Shown piece by piece: positions 1 to 10,503 of a DNA stretch of 64,000 nt (within the stretch, counting starts at the first letter, position 1; each line of letters starts with the position of its first letter). Made by a program: the position numbers and the translations under genes. Origin of the DNA: Urophycis tenuis (taxonomy: Eukaryota > Chordata > Actinopteri > Gadiformes > Phycidae). The notes beneath the pieces were generated by a model. The model searched no databases, had not been told where the DNA came from, and worked only from the letters and a program-made list of their open reading frames with translations. The stretch spans positions 7,709,545-7,773,544 of the forward strand of contig JAXIVH010000017.1 in NCBI GenBank assembly GCA_036785325.1. Direction: 5' to 3'.

Positions 1-60
1 CGTTGTGCCACCGTATTTTTATACTGTTGTACAATGACAATAAAGATTCTATTCTATTCT
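1..60 (+). repeat. 3' end of a LINE with (TTCTA)n tail
   Basis: The first 60 bases read as the end of a non-LTR retrotransposon: an ACAATGACAATAAAG polyadenylation-like stretch followed by a short TTCTA repeat, typical of fish L2/CR1-group LINE 3' ends. It abuts the gypsy fragment without a gap, so it probably inserted there and may explain why the reverse transcriptase stops at this point. Confidence 0.55.
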
Positions 61-1310
61 ATGTAGTCCAGGGCATCGTCGATCCATGGGAGGGGATACG
101 AGTCTTTGCGGGTGATATCGTTTAAGCGCCGATAGTCCACACAGAATCGCCAGGTGCCGTCCTTTTTATTTACTAGGACAGCTGGGGCTGCCCAGGGGCT
201 ACTGGAAGGTTCGATGATGCCCGCTTCCACCATCTCCTTGATCTTCTGTTCTGCAGCCAACCGCTTAGCAAGGGGCAGACGACGGTGGCGGAGACGAATA
301 GGGTGGGCGTCACCGGAGTCGATGTCATGCTGCACCAGGTTGGTGCGTGTGCAGTCCTCATCCTTGGCAGCGAAGATGTCGGAGAACGATTCCACAAGTC
401 TCCGCAGCCTGCTCCCCAGGTCAGTCTCCAAACCCTCGCAGCTCCTCTCGACCAGATCTTCAACAGCCTGCCTAGTCTCAGCTGATCGTGGTGATGTAGG
501 TGACCCTCTGGCGGCTGTTGGTGGCGACGAGAAGGACCCCCGGGAAGCTGGTGCCGATGTTGAGGACCCTCTGGCTGCTGGCGGCGGCGAGAAGGACCCC
601 CGGGAAGCTGGTGCCGATGTTGAGGACCCTCTGGCTGCTGGCGGCGGCGAGAAGGACCCCCGGGAAGCTGGTGGCGATGAGAAGGATCCCCGGGCTGCTG
701 GTGGCGGTGTGGAGGACCCCCTGGCGGCTGGTGGTGATATAGGGGCCTGTCGCCAAATTCACTGCCAGTGTGGAGCATCACAGCCCCTGTGCTCAGGTAG
801 AGTGTGGCCCTGGGCACGTCCACCTTCGCCCCCCACTTGGTCAACAGGTCCAGCCCGATGATGCAGGGGTCCTGGATGTTGGCTAGCCAGAATTGGTGGT
901 CGGTGTTGCAGCCGGCCACAAACACATGGAGGGACCTCTTCCCACGCATTCTCGCGCTTTCCCCCGTGACCGTTGTGATGCGAACCTTAGTGCCTCTCCA
1001 ACCCCGTAACCTATGGCCAGACGTGCCAGGTAGGGTTCCGGGGCGGACCAAGGAGATGGTGGACCCCGTATCCACCAGGGCCCTACAGTGGGTTCCATCT
1101 AAGTTACAGTCCAGGTACAGTCCATGTGTCTGGCCTAGCCGGCCGAGCCGTAGTTCAGGGTTGGGGAGAGGGGTGTAGGCGGGCAGCGGTTCTCTCGTTG
1201 CGCTGCCCTGCTGTAGTTTAACGGCGGTTGGGGCTCCAGGGATAGTGGGGCTGGGGCCGGGCAGTAGTGTACGATGTGGCCTGGCTCCCCAAATCTGTAG
1301 CAGCTCTCAG
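61..1310 (-). pseudogene. Ty3/gypsy gag-protease-RT fragment, truncated at both ends
   Basis: Read on the minus strand, this begins near 1310 with a gag zinc knuckle (CYRFGEPGHIVHYCP; the second Cys of the CCHC motif is replaced by Phe). An aspartic protease follows with the active-site motif DTGSTIS near 1070, and later (about 431-61) the N-terminal third of reverse transcriptase (AGIIEPSSSPWAAP, WRFCVDYRRLN). Protease and RT lie in different frames and are separated by a 60-bp minisatellite. The RT catalytic YxDD region, RNase H, integrase and LTRs are absent here. A gypsy RNase H plus LTR occurs on the opposite strand at 34.9-38.2 kb; whether it is the same family cannot be decided because the shared region is missing. 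Not functional as it stands. Confidence 0.85.
521..740. repeat. 60-bp minisatellite inside the gypsy polyprotein
   Basis: About three and a half copies of a GC-rich 60-bp unit (it contains GAGAAGGACCCCCGGGAAGC). Sixty bases equal twenty codons, so the reading frame is preserved and several frames stay open through it. It encodes a Pro/Gly/His/Arg-rich linker between protease and RT. Confidence 0.85.
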
Positions 1311-1813
1311 AGAATCTCCAGTCCAACCCACAGTCCAACATCAATACGTGACAACAACAGAACAACCCGCCCACAATCCTCTTTTCACTCAATTCTTCAT
1401 TATTAATCTGTAATTCGTCGAAATTTGTTTGAGTTGGAGGCGATCGGCAAAGTTTTCTGTCACGGTTCATCCGCCTCCTGAGGTAAGTACCCTGCTAGCG
1501 GTCAGCGCAACGACGATTACAGTAGCACTAGCGGCTACGTCACATACCTGCAAACTTGTCGCTTTCCCGGCGACGATCAACGTTTTCTTGGTCAATTTGA
1601 TGTGGATGTGTTAATGTGGGTAAATATGACTGTTTAGACAACAGCTGATGCGAGAGTAAGTGTAACATAAAGCAATTTGGCGACCGTGTTTATCTCTTGT
1701 TGCATGGGATGCGCTGCATACCTGGTAAACAGTAATTTCTAACAACATAGGGCTATTTAGATAACAATCAGGCAGGCGTGTTGTCCTAGGCTAATACACT
1801 GTTACTGTACCAG
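1311..1813 (+). other. Non-coding stretch with a possible 5' exon
   Basis: No convincing coding sequence. A strong splice-donor-like site (CTGAG followed by GTAAGTACC) ends a possible noncoding first exon at 1482. The next exon could begin after the acceptor at 1812-1813 (TACTGTACCAG). This would fit an untranslated exon and first intron of the zinc-finger/DUF6729-like gene downstream. Confidence 0.3.
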
Positions 1814-4123
1814 ATGAAACATGGAGAAGCCTAGACATCGGTGCAGCGTGTGTGACAAGACTTTCACTGAAAAGTCCAACCTGACGAGGCATCTGAAGAT
1901 CCATGCCATCGCAGGGAGACCTTTGACTGTGATGTCTGCAGGAAGAGCTTGACCACCAAATCATCGCTGGTCAGCCATCAACAGCTACACCGGTACCCCA
2001 ACATCCCTTTGTACCGGCAAGGAGAGGCCAGGCTGCACTGCACACAGGCAGCCCGTGGCAGGGGCCCACAGCAGCACCGTTGTTAACCCTAAATGGCTGC
2101 ATCTCAAGACAGCAGAGGAGGCTGCCAAGAGGTCCGGGGGTGAGCTGTGGAAAGGTCAGCTGGTCATCGTGTTCGGGAAGTACGCCGGTCAGACCTTCAG
2201 GTGGCTTCTAGAAAACGATGTCGGCTGGCTGGTGTGGCTGCTCACCCAATACTGCCAGCAGGGAGAGCAGAACAAGCTGCTAAAGTGGCAGAAGGAGCGA
2301 CTGCTCTAGTACGCCAGAGAGTTCCCTCCTGTCACGTGGCACCTTGACAAGAGGTCAAAGGTAAGATAAACTCAGTTACCTTTTAGACCTGAGTAATTGA
2401 TGTGAAGCAGTAACCAGTATTAGTAAAAGTATTATATTATGAGATTATTCTATGGTCGTGTTTTATTTTCTGCAGAAAGCGCATTCGAAGAAAGACCGGC
2501 TCCTCCGACCGACCCGACCTCTCTCAGCAGGAGGACCCCAACTACGCCAGCGATGCCGAGTTGTTGGCTGCTGCAGGTATAGTAGTGTAATGCAGAAATG
2601 AACATGAAATGACTTTGTAGTATGCTGTGGAGCTGCAAGGACTTGTGTTTGTGCCACATGAAATTCAGCAGTATGCGTCTAGCGATGCGGTCGATACATT
2701 TCTGCGGTGTTCTCCTCTTCAGAGGGTGTCCTGGATGAGTCCGAGCCGTCGGTCAGCACACACCTGACCACCTGGAGAGACCTCGCCAGCTCTGTGCCCC
2801 AGGACGACAGGTCCCTCCGAGACCCCGGAACCCGGTGCCGTCGTGCTGGAGGGCTGGCAGAAGTTCTGGGAGCAGCCGCCCGAATCCGCCCAAGCCACCG
2901 GTATGTCCCCAGCGAATATCAAGTGGCTGAAGACCAACGAGACCTACGGGCTTTTCGAGAGGGCGTCCACGTACAAGAATGTCAGGGGAGAGCTGGCCGA
3001 GAGGAAGCTCTTGATGGAGAAGATGGAGTTCCACCCGCCCCCACTTCCTGTGGCCATCAAGGGAGCTGTGCCCAACATGCTCTCCTTCTTCACCACCCCT
3101 GCCTTCTTCTGGCGCCCGGTCGGCGTGATGAAGGCGTTGATCCGCTGCCCCAACGCCAACTGCCCCGCACCGCCCAAGTACTACCGGGAGAAGAAAGGCT
3201 ACGGCAGCTACGCCAGGCAAGTGTGCAGCACCAACTTCCACTACACTCTACTTACAGAGAGGTTGACGTGCAAGCACTGTCGCAAGCTGAGGGAGGGGCT
3301 GAGGCAGGCGCACGCAGACGACAGTGACGACGACGATGAGGAAGACGACGCCCAGACGCAGCAGCAGCAGTACTTGTGGCTGCCGCACAGCCCCAAAATT
3401 CTGATAAGCCTCGCCCCGGCCGTCAGAAGGATGTTCCCCGCCGTTGTCTGTGGCAGGCGTGCCGTGGACAGGAGTGTGGTCACCCTGATGGGTGACCGAC
3501 TCAACGCGGTGTCCATGGCCAAGGTGCAGAGGCTGCTGCAGCAGGGCCACGACGAGTGGTACTTGGAGCGTCGGGACCTGTACCAGAACCTCCTGTACGA
3601 CGCCCACACGTCGGCGGCCGGATCCTCTCCCTCTCAGCGAGGCATCCTGTCTTTTGCCAGAGCGGCCGGCACTTCCACCCCTCCCGTCGCCCCGTCTCGT
3701 CTTCCGTCTGCTCGGGTCCTGAGGCGCGCGCACCTGATCCTAGAGATGGAGAAGATGCCCGGGTACAGGGACCAGATCCTCAGCACTACCGGGGAGATCT
3801 TGTGCATCGACAGCACGAGGAAGGTATGTACAGCATAAAGTATTTGTTTATCAACAGTCAGTCTGTTCCATATGATCACACCACGCAATGAACGTTCTGC
3901 TTTTTTTTTTCTAGATTCTCAAGAAGATCTACGGCGACGGTCGGGGCACCATGCAGTACGTGACCAGCGTGCTGAACGAGTGGGGTCAGTTCTTGACCAC
4001 GGTGGTGGTTGCATCCGAGTCGGAGGGGTGCTATGCACGCATGGCCAGAGGTCTGGTCGCCCGCTTCCGCCGTGCCAACGCTCCTGCTCCGAAGGTGGTG
4101 TACACGGACAACAACTGCTGTCG
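1814..4123 (+). pseudogene. 5' exons of a C2H2-finger / DUF6729-like protein with putative DDE nuclease
   Basis: Exons inferred: 1814-2360, 2476-2576, 2723-3823 and 3915-4123, each with GT/AG borders. Exon 1 encodes two C2H2 fingers (CSVCDKTFTEKSNL..H..H from 1821; CDVCRKSLTTKSS after a frameshift near 1910), then a block with GKYAGQTFRWLLENDVGWLV. Exon 4 holds a cysteine-rich part (RCPNANC, TCKHC, 3130-3290) resembling fish DUF6729 proteins, then ILCIDSTRK. The last exon ends VVYTDNNCC. The Asp residues at 3809-3811 and 4107-4109 look like the first two acidic residues of an RNase H-fold DDE nuclease. The copy is damaged: in-frame TAG at 2307-2309 and frame changes near 1910, 2040 and 2820. 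The family is multicopy in fish; a transposon origin is my inference. Related C-terminal exons lie at 33.4-34.7 kb. Confidence 0.7.
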
Positions 4124-4192
4124 GTGAGTTCGATGGCGGTTGAAACCTACGATGAAATGGATAATCCGACATGTAACACACCTACTTTCTGC

Positions 4193-4971
4193 CAGGGAGT
4201 TTATACCTGGGGTCGAGTACTTTTTATTAAGTTTCTGAAGCCGTCCTTCTCCACTGTGCTCAGTGGCATCATGTCTTTTGCTATGCAATACGTGATAGCG
4301 GTCGTTATATTTTTGCTCCGCTTTGAATTTTTTTCATATGGGGAAACGGCAGCAAAACACGACTGGATAGACTGTTGATTTGTTACTACAGCACCGCTGG
4401 CGATGTTAACAGTGGTCTTGCTAGACTGCCGCTGTGTGTGTGGAACCGGGGAAACTTGAGCCCTTATCGTCAAACTCTCGGTGTGGTCACTGGGATGGTG
4501 CCGTTTTAGGTCATTGAAGAGGTTTGTTGTGTTTCCCGCTTTGCTTGGGACTGACCGCCGGCATAATTTACAGAGCGGATTTTTCTGCTCCTCGTCACTC
4601 CTCCGGTATCCAAACCACTTCCATACAACTGACGTGGCGTTACCTTTTTTCTCCACAATATCCTCGGCTCTGTCGGCATTACTCTGGCTGTCCTCAACTC
4701 TACTTTCATTCATTTTTTCCAATTTCTCTCTCTTAAACTTCTCTGTTACCTCCGTTACAACTGTGTGCTCACTCACTATGAGAAGTGGGCGTGTCCTGCC
4801 CCTATTGTCCTGCCTGCATGGGAGACGGCAACCGGGAGACTCTTGTGCGCAACAACTTGTGCTGTTGTTGCGCTTTTATGATATCAATTAAAATGTCACA
4901 TGCTGATAATCGAGATTGAGGCACCTGAAGATCGCGATCCCGAATCGAGATTGAAAGATCGCCCAGCCCTA
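4193..4971 (-). pseudogene. hAT (ZBED-like) transposase 5' part with one terminus
   Basis: The minus-strand frame from 4776 encodes a BED-type zinc finger (VVWKWFGYRRSDE, then CKLC..H..H) and the start of a ZBED1-like hAT transposase (YCIAKDMMPLSTVEKDGF). The right boundary at 4971 carries a hAT-type terminus (CTAGGGCTGGGCGATC read on minus). The catalytic core, dimerisation domain and other terminus are lost at about 4193. It sits next to the last DUF6729-like exon on one side and the Penelope-like fragment on the other. Confidence 0.8.
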
Positions 4972-6262
4972 GTTGTGAGTCAGTTCCATAAGGGCCCTCC
5001 GTTCGGCCCCCGACAGATTGTCAGGGATATCCGCTGGGGGCCGATACCGGTGTAGGGCCGGTCTGTTCGTGGTGATAGTTGATTTTGTCAGTTGGTGAAG
5101 GCCGTCAACGTCTGGTTCCCAGTGTAAACGGTGAGTGAATGGGACATATTGAGTGTCAGTGTTGGGGTGAAAATGGTCGATGAGTTTGAGTCGTCTGTGA
5201 AAGTAGTGTAGGTCCCTTTGAAGCTCCTCCCGGTCCAGTTTGTTGGGGCGTGGGATAAAGGAAAGGCCCCTCTCCAGTAGGGATGTCTGTGGAACAGAGG
5301 GGGTGAAAAGAGTGGCAAGGTTAAGAATGTTTGAAGGAGAATCCCACCCCAGGTCCTGCTTGTGTGCTGTGGGTGGGTGGGTGTCCGGGCTGGGTTTTTG
5401 GTTCACTGTAAATTTAGGAGGTGGCACCAATTTTCAAAGATATTTTTTGCAGTAGTAGTGGTCCAATGTATGTTGTCTTTCTCTGTGCTGAAGATGTCAT
5501 GTGGGATTTCTGTAAGAAACGGAAAATTGGTAGCCATGGTGTTGTTGATGATCTTAAGATTGTACTGTTGTGTAGGTGTGAGGCGTGAGGAGAAGTTCAT
5601 GATGGGGAAATAGATGTCTGCATTGGGAAAGGTGGAGTTAGCTAAGCGGAAGAGCGCTTTGAGCTGCTTGATGGTCGTCTGCCTGGGATCCTGATCCTTG
5701 TTGTTAATTCCAATAGAGAAGATAACTTGACTAGGGGAAGATCTTGACTAGGGGTTGGGGGAGTGATTTTTCACAGACCTTCAGGAAGTGGTAGGCGGTT
5801 GCTCCTGGGTAGCTGTCCAGTTGAATTTGGGGGTTGTTATGACCTGGGATCCGGTTGATATTTGAGTCTCCGAGTATGACAATTGGTTTCCGGCACCTGA
5901 AAAACCAGTCCTGGATTTTTCGGGTGGGTCGGGCCGGGTGACAACTAGGTTTGTAGGTGGGTATTTGAATGGTAGAGGTGGGTGTCAGGGGAATAGTAGG
6001 AGAGGTAGCAGTGGGTGGGTCTGAAGTTTTTTGGGTAGGGGGAGAGCTATGGTAGATAGGATATGAATCTGTGCAGTCTGAGGAAAGATTTCCTCCGGGG
6101 GAGGGGGAAGAAAAGTCCGAGGGGGGAATCGAGGGGGGGGGTGAGATTAACCTTATGCAATGGGGGACAGGAGGATGAGGGAGAAGGTGAGGGAGGAAAA
6201 AATTGGTGGTGAGCTAAGGGTGTGCTGGTGCTTAGGGGGCCCCGGCTTGGCAGCACGACCGC
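4972..6262 (-). pseudogene. Penelope-like retroelement fragment with SGNH-hydrolase-like domain
   Basis: On the minus strand a proline-rich leader (about 6250-5960) is followed by VILGDSNINR, an SGNH/GDSL-type block I motif, and FSIGINNKD (5720-5690). A conserved region ending FENWCHLL comes next. In another frame follows LLERGLSFIPRPNKL and LSGAERRALMELTHN (5270-4972), which resembles the N-terminal region of Penelope-like reverse transcriptases. A small duplication near 5740 (CTAGTCAAGATCTTCCC repeated in part) breaks the frame. The RT palm and GIY-YIG regions are absent, cut by the hAT end at 4971. Family assignment is from motif memory. Confidence 0.55.
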
Positions 6263-6263
6263 C

Positions 6264-6520
6264 TAGGGCTGGGCGGTATATCGATATTTTAAATATATCT
6301 ATATTTTTTCAAACAAGATATGGAACGAGACGATATCGTCAATATCGATATAGTTTCATTTGCGTTTAAAGTACAGCACTTTGTTCCTAATAACAGCCGT
6401 TTCGAGCCGCGACTGCCGCCTGCTATTTCGTTCTCTTCTCTGCGAAGCACTATCTCTCTTAGATATAAATAACTACTAAAGGTACAACAAGGCAACTAAC
6501 TAAAATAAACGGAACAGCAT
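6264..6520. mobile_element. hAT-type terminus fragment
   Basis: TAGGGCTGGGCGGTATATCG at 6264 and the following AT-rich TATCGATAT stretches are typical of short non-autonomous hAT elements of fish. No matching inverted terminus was found in the window, so it is truncated or its other end is too decayed. Confidence 0.5.
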
Positions 6521-7785
6521 TAGCCTATTTTGTGCAAAGCTTGCATGTCCTATCAGTGAGTGTGTGCACTGTGCATGTATCAGTGATGCGCTGGATGCGC
6601 AAGATCATTAAACGGTTGCGAGTCACCAAAAAATACTTTAATGATATTCGGGTCGGGTCGGTTAAAATATAGATGCCGAATACACTTTTGTAATGTATAG
6701 AGTAGCCTATATCATATAAGACAAAGCCATCATTGGCTGAATGACTTTCGCAAAGATGCAGCACGATCTTTCCAGGTGCCAACTTAGACACAACGTTTAC
6801 GTTTCTTTCTTTTTTTTTTTTTTAAGACCAAGTGGGCTTACTGTCTGTCTGATTTAGGTCACTGTTTAATTTTGAATATGTAGCCTGTTAAGCCTAGGTT
6901 ATTCGTTGACCTGGTGAACAAAGGTTTAAATGTGCAATGCACATTTTAAATGCGTTTCGCAGGGACGTCAGTTTTATGTAAGCCAATGAGGCTATGATTA
7001 AGCTAATCAAGATACCTATTAGAATAAGTGGTTCGGGAAGCAGGTCGGGTAAAATATTTTAATATTAGTACTTGTGGTCCGAGTTGCAGTTGGGTTGGTT
7101 GAAAATGTCGGGCGAGTGCGGGTCTTTTATAAGTGTAACCCCACTGGCAAGTGCGCGTCTCTCTCTCTCTCTTGCTCTCTTTGTGCGTGTGTGTGTGTGT
7201 GTGTGAACGAGAATGACAGGGAGAAAGAGTGCTACGCGGAGATGAATGAACGGAACGATATTTATATTTCCAAATCGCGTTGAAAAAAAAAAAAAAAACG
7301 GAATCAATTCGTGGCGCTCGATGTTCAATCTGTGGCACCGCGCCACACATTGGTCTATATGTATGGGAAACTGCAATCCGTTTCTTCTTTGGTAGATGCT
7401 TCATGTCTTTCCGGTGCACTGCTGTTGATATAGCGCCTCTATAGTGGCGCAACGCTGCAACTGCATTCAAAATACGTAGCTGCCGCAATTGCTCAATCAA
7501 CACAGCTGGAACTTTGCGCTGTGTTGAGCGATATCAATCGCTCTGGCTGGGGGCGGGACAAAATTAGCTGGAGGCGGCCGCCTCGCAATTTTGAACGCAG
7601 GAAAAACCCTGAAGAGGTATCAATGTAAACAGTAGCAATAGACCGAGTAATTAGTTAATATGCAGTGTAGGGACTAGCAGAGAAAGATACAGCCAGATAG
7701 CAAAGCTGGCCGGTCTACGGAGTTAGCAGGTTGGCAGCAGCGGCAGTAGCTGTCCGAGAGCTTGGCAACATAGGTAACACAGTAG
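6521..7785. other. Decayed repeat sequence with simple repeats
   Basis: No supported gene. Contains CT and GT dinucleotide runs (7157-7203), an A run at 7283-7299, and a hAT-like right end GGAAAAACCCTG ending at 7611 whose partner was not found. Confidence 0.4.
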
Positions 7786-8121
7786 CAGATTAGCAGAGGC
7801 GGCAGTAACGAACCAAGACGCGGCAGGCGAGACAGCACAGCATCAGTGTTAGCCGGTTAGCAGAGGCGGCAGTAGCGGCCCAGCGAGGCAGCACAGCAGC
7901 GGTGTTAGCGGATTAGCAGAGGCGGCAGTAACGAACCAAGACGCGGCAGGAAAGACAGCACAGCATCGGTGTTAGCGGATTAGCAGAGGCGGCAGTAACG
8001 AACCAAGACGCGGCAGGAAAGACAGCACAGCATCGGTGTTAGCGGATTAGCAGAGGTGGCAGTAACGAACCAAGACGCGGCAGGAAAGACAGCACAGCAT
8101 CGGTGTTAGCCGGTTAGCAGA
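7786..8121. repeat. 67-bp minisatellite, about five copies
   Basis: Tandem copies of a 67-bp unit beginning GGATTAGCAGAGGCGGCAGT start at 7910, 7977 and 8044, with exact 67-base spacing. Two diverged copies precede them and one partial copy follows. No coding frame is apparent. Confidence 0.9.
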
Positions 8122-9333
8122 GCCCAGTGATTATTAAATCTCTCGCTTCCACAGAGATGTTTGTATGTACATTAGGTATTAAAAAATCGAAATGAATCCA
8201 AAAACATTAAGTCAAGCAACCCGACACTAAGTTACACTAAGTTATGAGGGTAACAGCGCACAAAGAAGGCCTGCTTATTGACCTGCTTCACCCTTGCAGC
8301 AGTGTGGCTCTGAAAATGTACTCAATGTACTTAGATGTTTGTAGATGGTGCTCCGGATGGGAAGAGGTAGATATGTCCTCTTGGATTGAGGTCGGGGTTG
8401 CCGACAGAGGGAGTCGAACCTGGGTCTCCTGGGTGGTAGTCCTTTTGTTAGTGACTAGCGTCACTTGATGGCGTAGGAGAAAGAGGGCCGATGTTCGTAG
8501 TTTCACCTTAGGTCCAAAGCTCCACAGCAGGTTAGTAAAGTTAAAACAAGAGTCTCTTTTTGTTGCTAGCTGCAGGGCCGGCAGAGTCCTCCACCGCTGG
8601 TTTAAAGCATTTATTTATAAAGTCAATTCAAGAGCCAATTTAAGCAAAGAAATTTGTAGTCAATTTAAAAAGAACAATTTTATTAGATTAAGAGATTAGT
8701 TTAAAAAAAAACCAAAATAGAGGGTGTAAAAGTAGTAAAAGAGTAGTCTTACACAGAAGAGCGGGGTGCCGACGTTTCGCAAGTGTATTGCTTCCTCAGG
8801 GGATAAGTCAAGAATGGCTCTCTGTCAGTGTGTGTATATATATACTGTTGAGAGGAGGAAATTGATCCTTCCCTCAAGAGAATGTGTGGTATGTGTCCAT
8901 ATGTGATAGGTGGGGAAAGTCAGATGACTTAGGAGAATTGGAGGGAAAGTGTGTGTGCAATTCTGATTGGATGGGGGGTCAAGTTTGGGAGGGAAAACGG
9001 CTGAGCTTGGGAGTGTTTGACAGGTGATGTGGCGTCATGAGTAGGTGTGTAGGTTGAAAGGATGTGTAGCTCACCAGGTCTCGAAGGGCTCCCCTGGCTG
9101 GGAGAGGCCGGTTCAAGACCCGGTGAAAGACTAACCTCTAACCTCTGCTCAGTGGTGTCTTTGGAGGAATTCTGAGCTTGTTGGGTGTTCTGAGCTTGTT
9201 GGGCGTTCCCTGGCCTATTGGCATATAAAGTGCACAGAACTAATTCAGTTCCTTATTTTAAGTGTATATTCCACATACAAAGTCAGCAGATTGGGCCCAG
9301 TTCCTTACCTGTCCACCTCCTCAGGCACCTTGG
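8122..9333. other. Repeat-derived sequence with tRNA-like boxes
   Basis: No gene recognised. A sequence with A-box-like TGTAGCTCACCAGG (from about 9064) and B-box-like GGTTCAAGACC (about 9110) suggests a tRNA-derived SINE head. A second B-box-like GGTTCGACTCC lies on the minus strand near 8415. A Penelope-type terminal sequence lies at 8760-8810. None folds as an intact tRNA by eye. Confidence 0.35.
8770..8801 (-). ncRNA. Hammerhead-ribozyme-like core of a Penelope-type terminal repeat
   Basis: The minus strand reads CTGAGGA (8799-8793), then A, then GCAA (8791-8788) and TTGC (882-79 of the same line, 8782-8779), which can pair around a TACAC loop, then GAAA (8778-8775). This order matches the hammerhead core CUGANGA, stem II, GAAA. 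Penelope-like elements are known to carry such motifs in their terminal repeats. Stems I and III and the cleavage site are not clear by eye, so activity is uncertain. Confidence 0.4.
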
Positions 9334-9451
9334 GGTGATGCGGGACACCACCACCTTCGGAGACCACCGTTTTTTCATGGTCGCTGCGATGTTTTCCTTT
9401 GGGAAATACAAAATGAGACATGTTAAAGTTTGAAGTCAGTATTTCCTTGTG

Positions 9452-9487
<36 letters not shown>

Positions 9488-9631
9488 CATCAATGATCTC
9501 ATGGAGCCTAGATAATATGTGTAGGAAATAATAAGTACCTTATGCTGCTGGGGGCGAGCAGACCTGGGTCTGTTAGTGGAGTCCACTGTCGGGGAGCCCT
9601 CCACTGGGTCATCATTACTGCCACTTGGTTC
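9334..9631 (-). pseudogene. Crypton-like gene, candidate 3'-terminal exons
   Basis: Two short open exons with good borders follow the catalytic Tyr exon. The one at 9631-9538 (acceptor TTGCATCAG, donor AAG/GTACTT) encodes EPSGSNDDPVEGSPTVDST and on. A second near 9400-9310 (acceptor after TTTCCCAAAG, donor ACAG/GTAAGG) encodes a basic tail with MKKRWSPKVVV. No stop codon or poly(A) signal was assigned. Confidence 0.35.
9438..9490. repeat. (TGTC)n microsatellite
   Basis: A run of GTCT tetranucleotides grading into ATCT. Confidence 0.9.
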
Positions 9632-9687
9632 CTGATGCAAGAAGTCAGACAGAAATATGATGTTCAAAGTTTAATGTCTCTAAGACG

Positions 9688-9709
9688 CTGAAGAAGGCAT
9701 AGGCCGAAA
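9688..9709 (+). ncRNA. Second hammerhead-like core (Penelope-derived)
   Basis: CTGAAGA (9688-9694), A, GGC (9696-9698), ATAG with a short loop, GCC (9703-9705), GAAA (9706-9709). The order again matches the hammerhead core with a three-base-pair stem II. It lies in an intron of the Crypton-like gene and is probably a relic of a Penelope-like terminal repeat. Confidence 0.35.
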
Positions 9710-9944
9710 TGTCTGTCTGTTATGCTAACCGAAACAGGGATTTTGGCATCCAAGTTGCCATGTCTATAACATGGTTGTAAACTGTCGTAAGCACTTGCGC
9801 CACTTTGCGGCCAAATTCCAATTCCACAACATTGGGAATATTCCAAAAACCCTGTCTGTAGTACTAACTCACTGAATAAAATACAAGAATCACACCCGAG
9901 AGTACGACTTTTCTACTAAATATGAAATAGGAAGTCAGACTTAC

Positions 9945-10454
9945 GGTGAAGAGGGCCCTTCTGGACTTCTTTGCCACAGGAGTTTTTTCCACCTCCTCTT
10001 CGTTCTCCTTTTCCTCACTGGAGGAGCTGGAGCTCACAGGAGTTTTTTCCACCTCCTCTTCGTTCTCCTCTTCCTCACTGGAGGAGCTGGAGCTCTGCAC
10101 TCTCCTGCTCTTGACTTCCCGCTTCTTCTTCCTCACAGCCTGCTTCTGTTCCTCCAACTCCCATTCTGAAGATGAGTAGTCCTCATTCTCCTCCTCCTCC
10201 TCCTCCTCATTCTCCTCCTCAACCTTCTTCCCCTCCTCGTTCCGCTCCTCATCCTTCTCCTCCTCCTCTCTCTCCTCCTCCTCGTTCTCCTCCTCAGCCA
10301 TCTCCCCTACCATCTTTTTCATGATCTTAGCCCTCACCTGGGCGATCTCTTCTGGTTCCGGGCAAGCCTGGTAATATTTTTGGGATGTACCGAGATCGTG
10401 GCACATTGCACCGGCCATCTGGTGGCCATCTGCTTGACCAGACGTCCTGACGGC
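9945..10454 (-). pseudogene. Crypton-like exon with catalytic Tyr and acidic tail
   Basis: Acceptor CTTCTTAG, donor CACC/GTAAGT. It begins AVRTSGQADGHQMAGAMCHD and contains TSQKYY, the expected His and nucleophilic Tyr of a tyrosine recombinase. It continues into a long Glu/Lys-rich and Ser-rich segment (EEENEEEEREEEEKDE; two repeats ending EEEVEKTPV). The frame is open throughout. By itself the acidic tail resembles a nucleolar protein, but exon phase and the THAV..MCHD continuity with the 21.97-kb exon place it in this gene. Confidence 0.6.
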
Positions 10455-10503
10455 CTAAGAAGATATAACATAAATGCATATATACATACATACATACATA
10501 CAT

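Noticed and set aside
6047..6256. Small proline-rich protein gene
   Set aside because: It is the leader part of the Penelope-like ORF read on the same strand, not a separate gene.
9056..9127. tRNA gene
   Set aside because: A- and B-box-like sequences exist, but no full cloverleaf could be drawn by eye; more likely a SINE head.
9945..10320. Host nucleolar acidic protein
   Set aside because: The Glu-rich segment is continuous with the recombinase exon and has correct splice phase for that gene.
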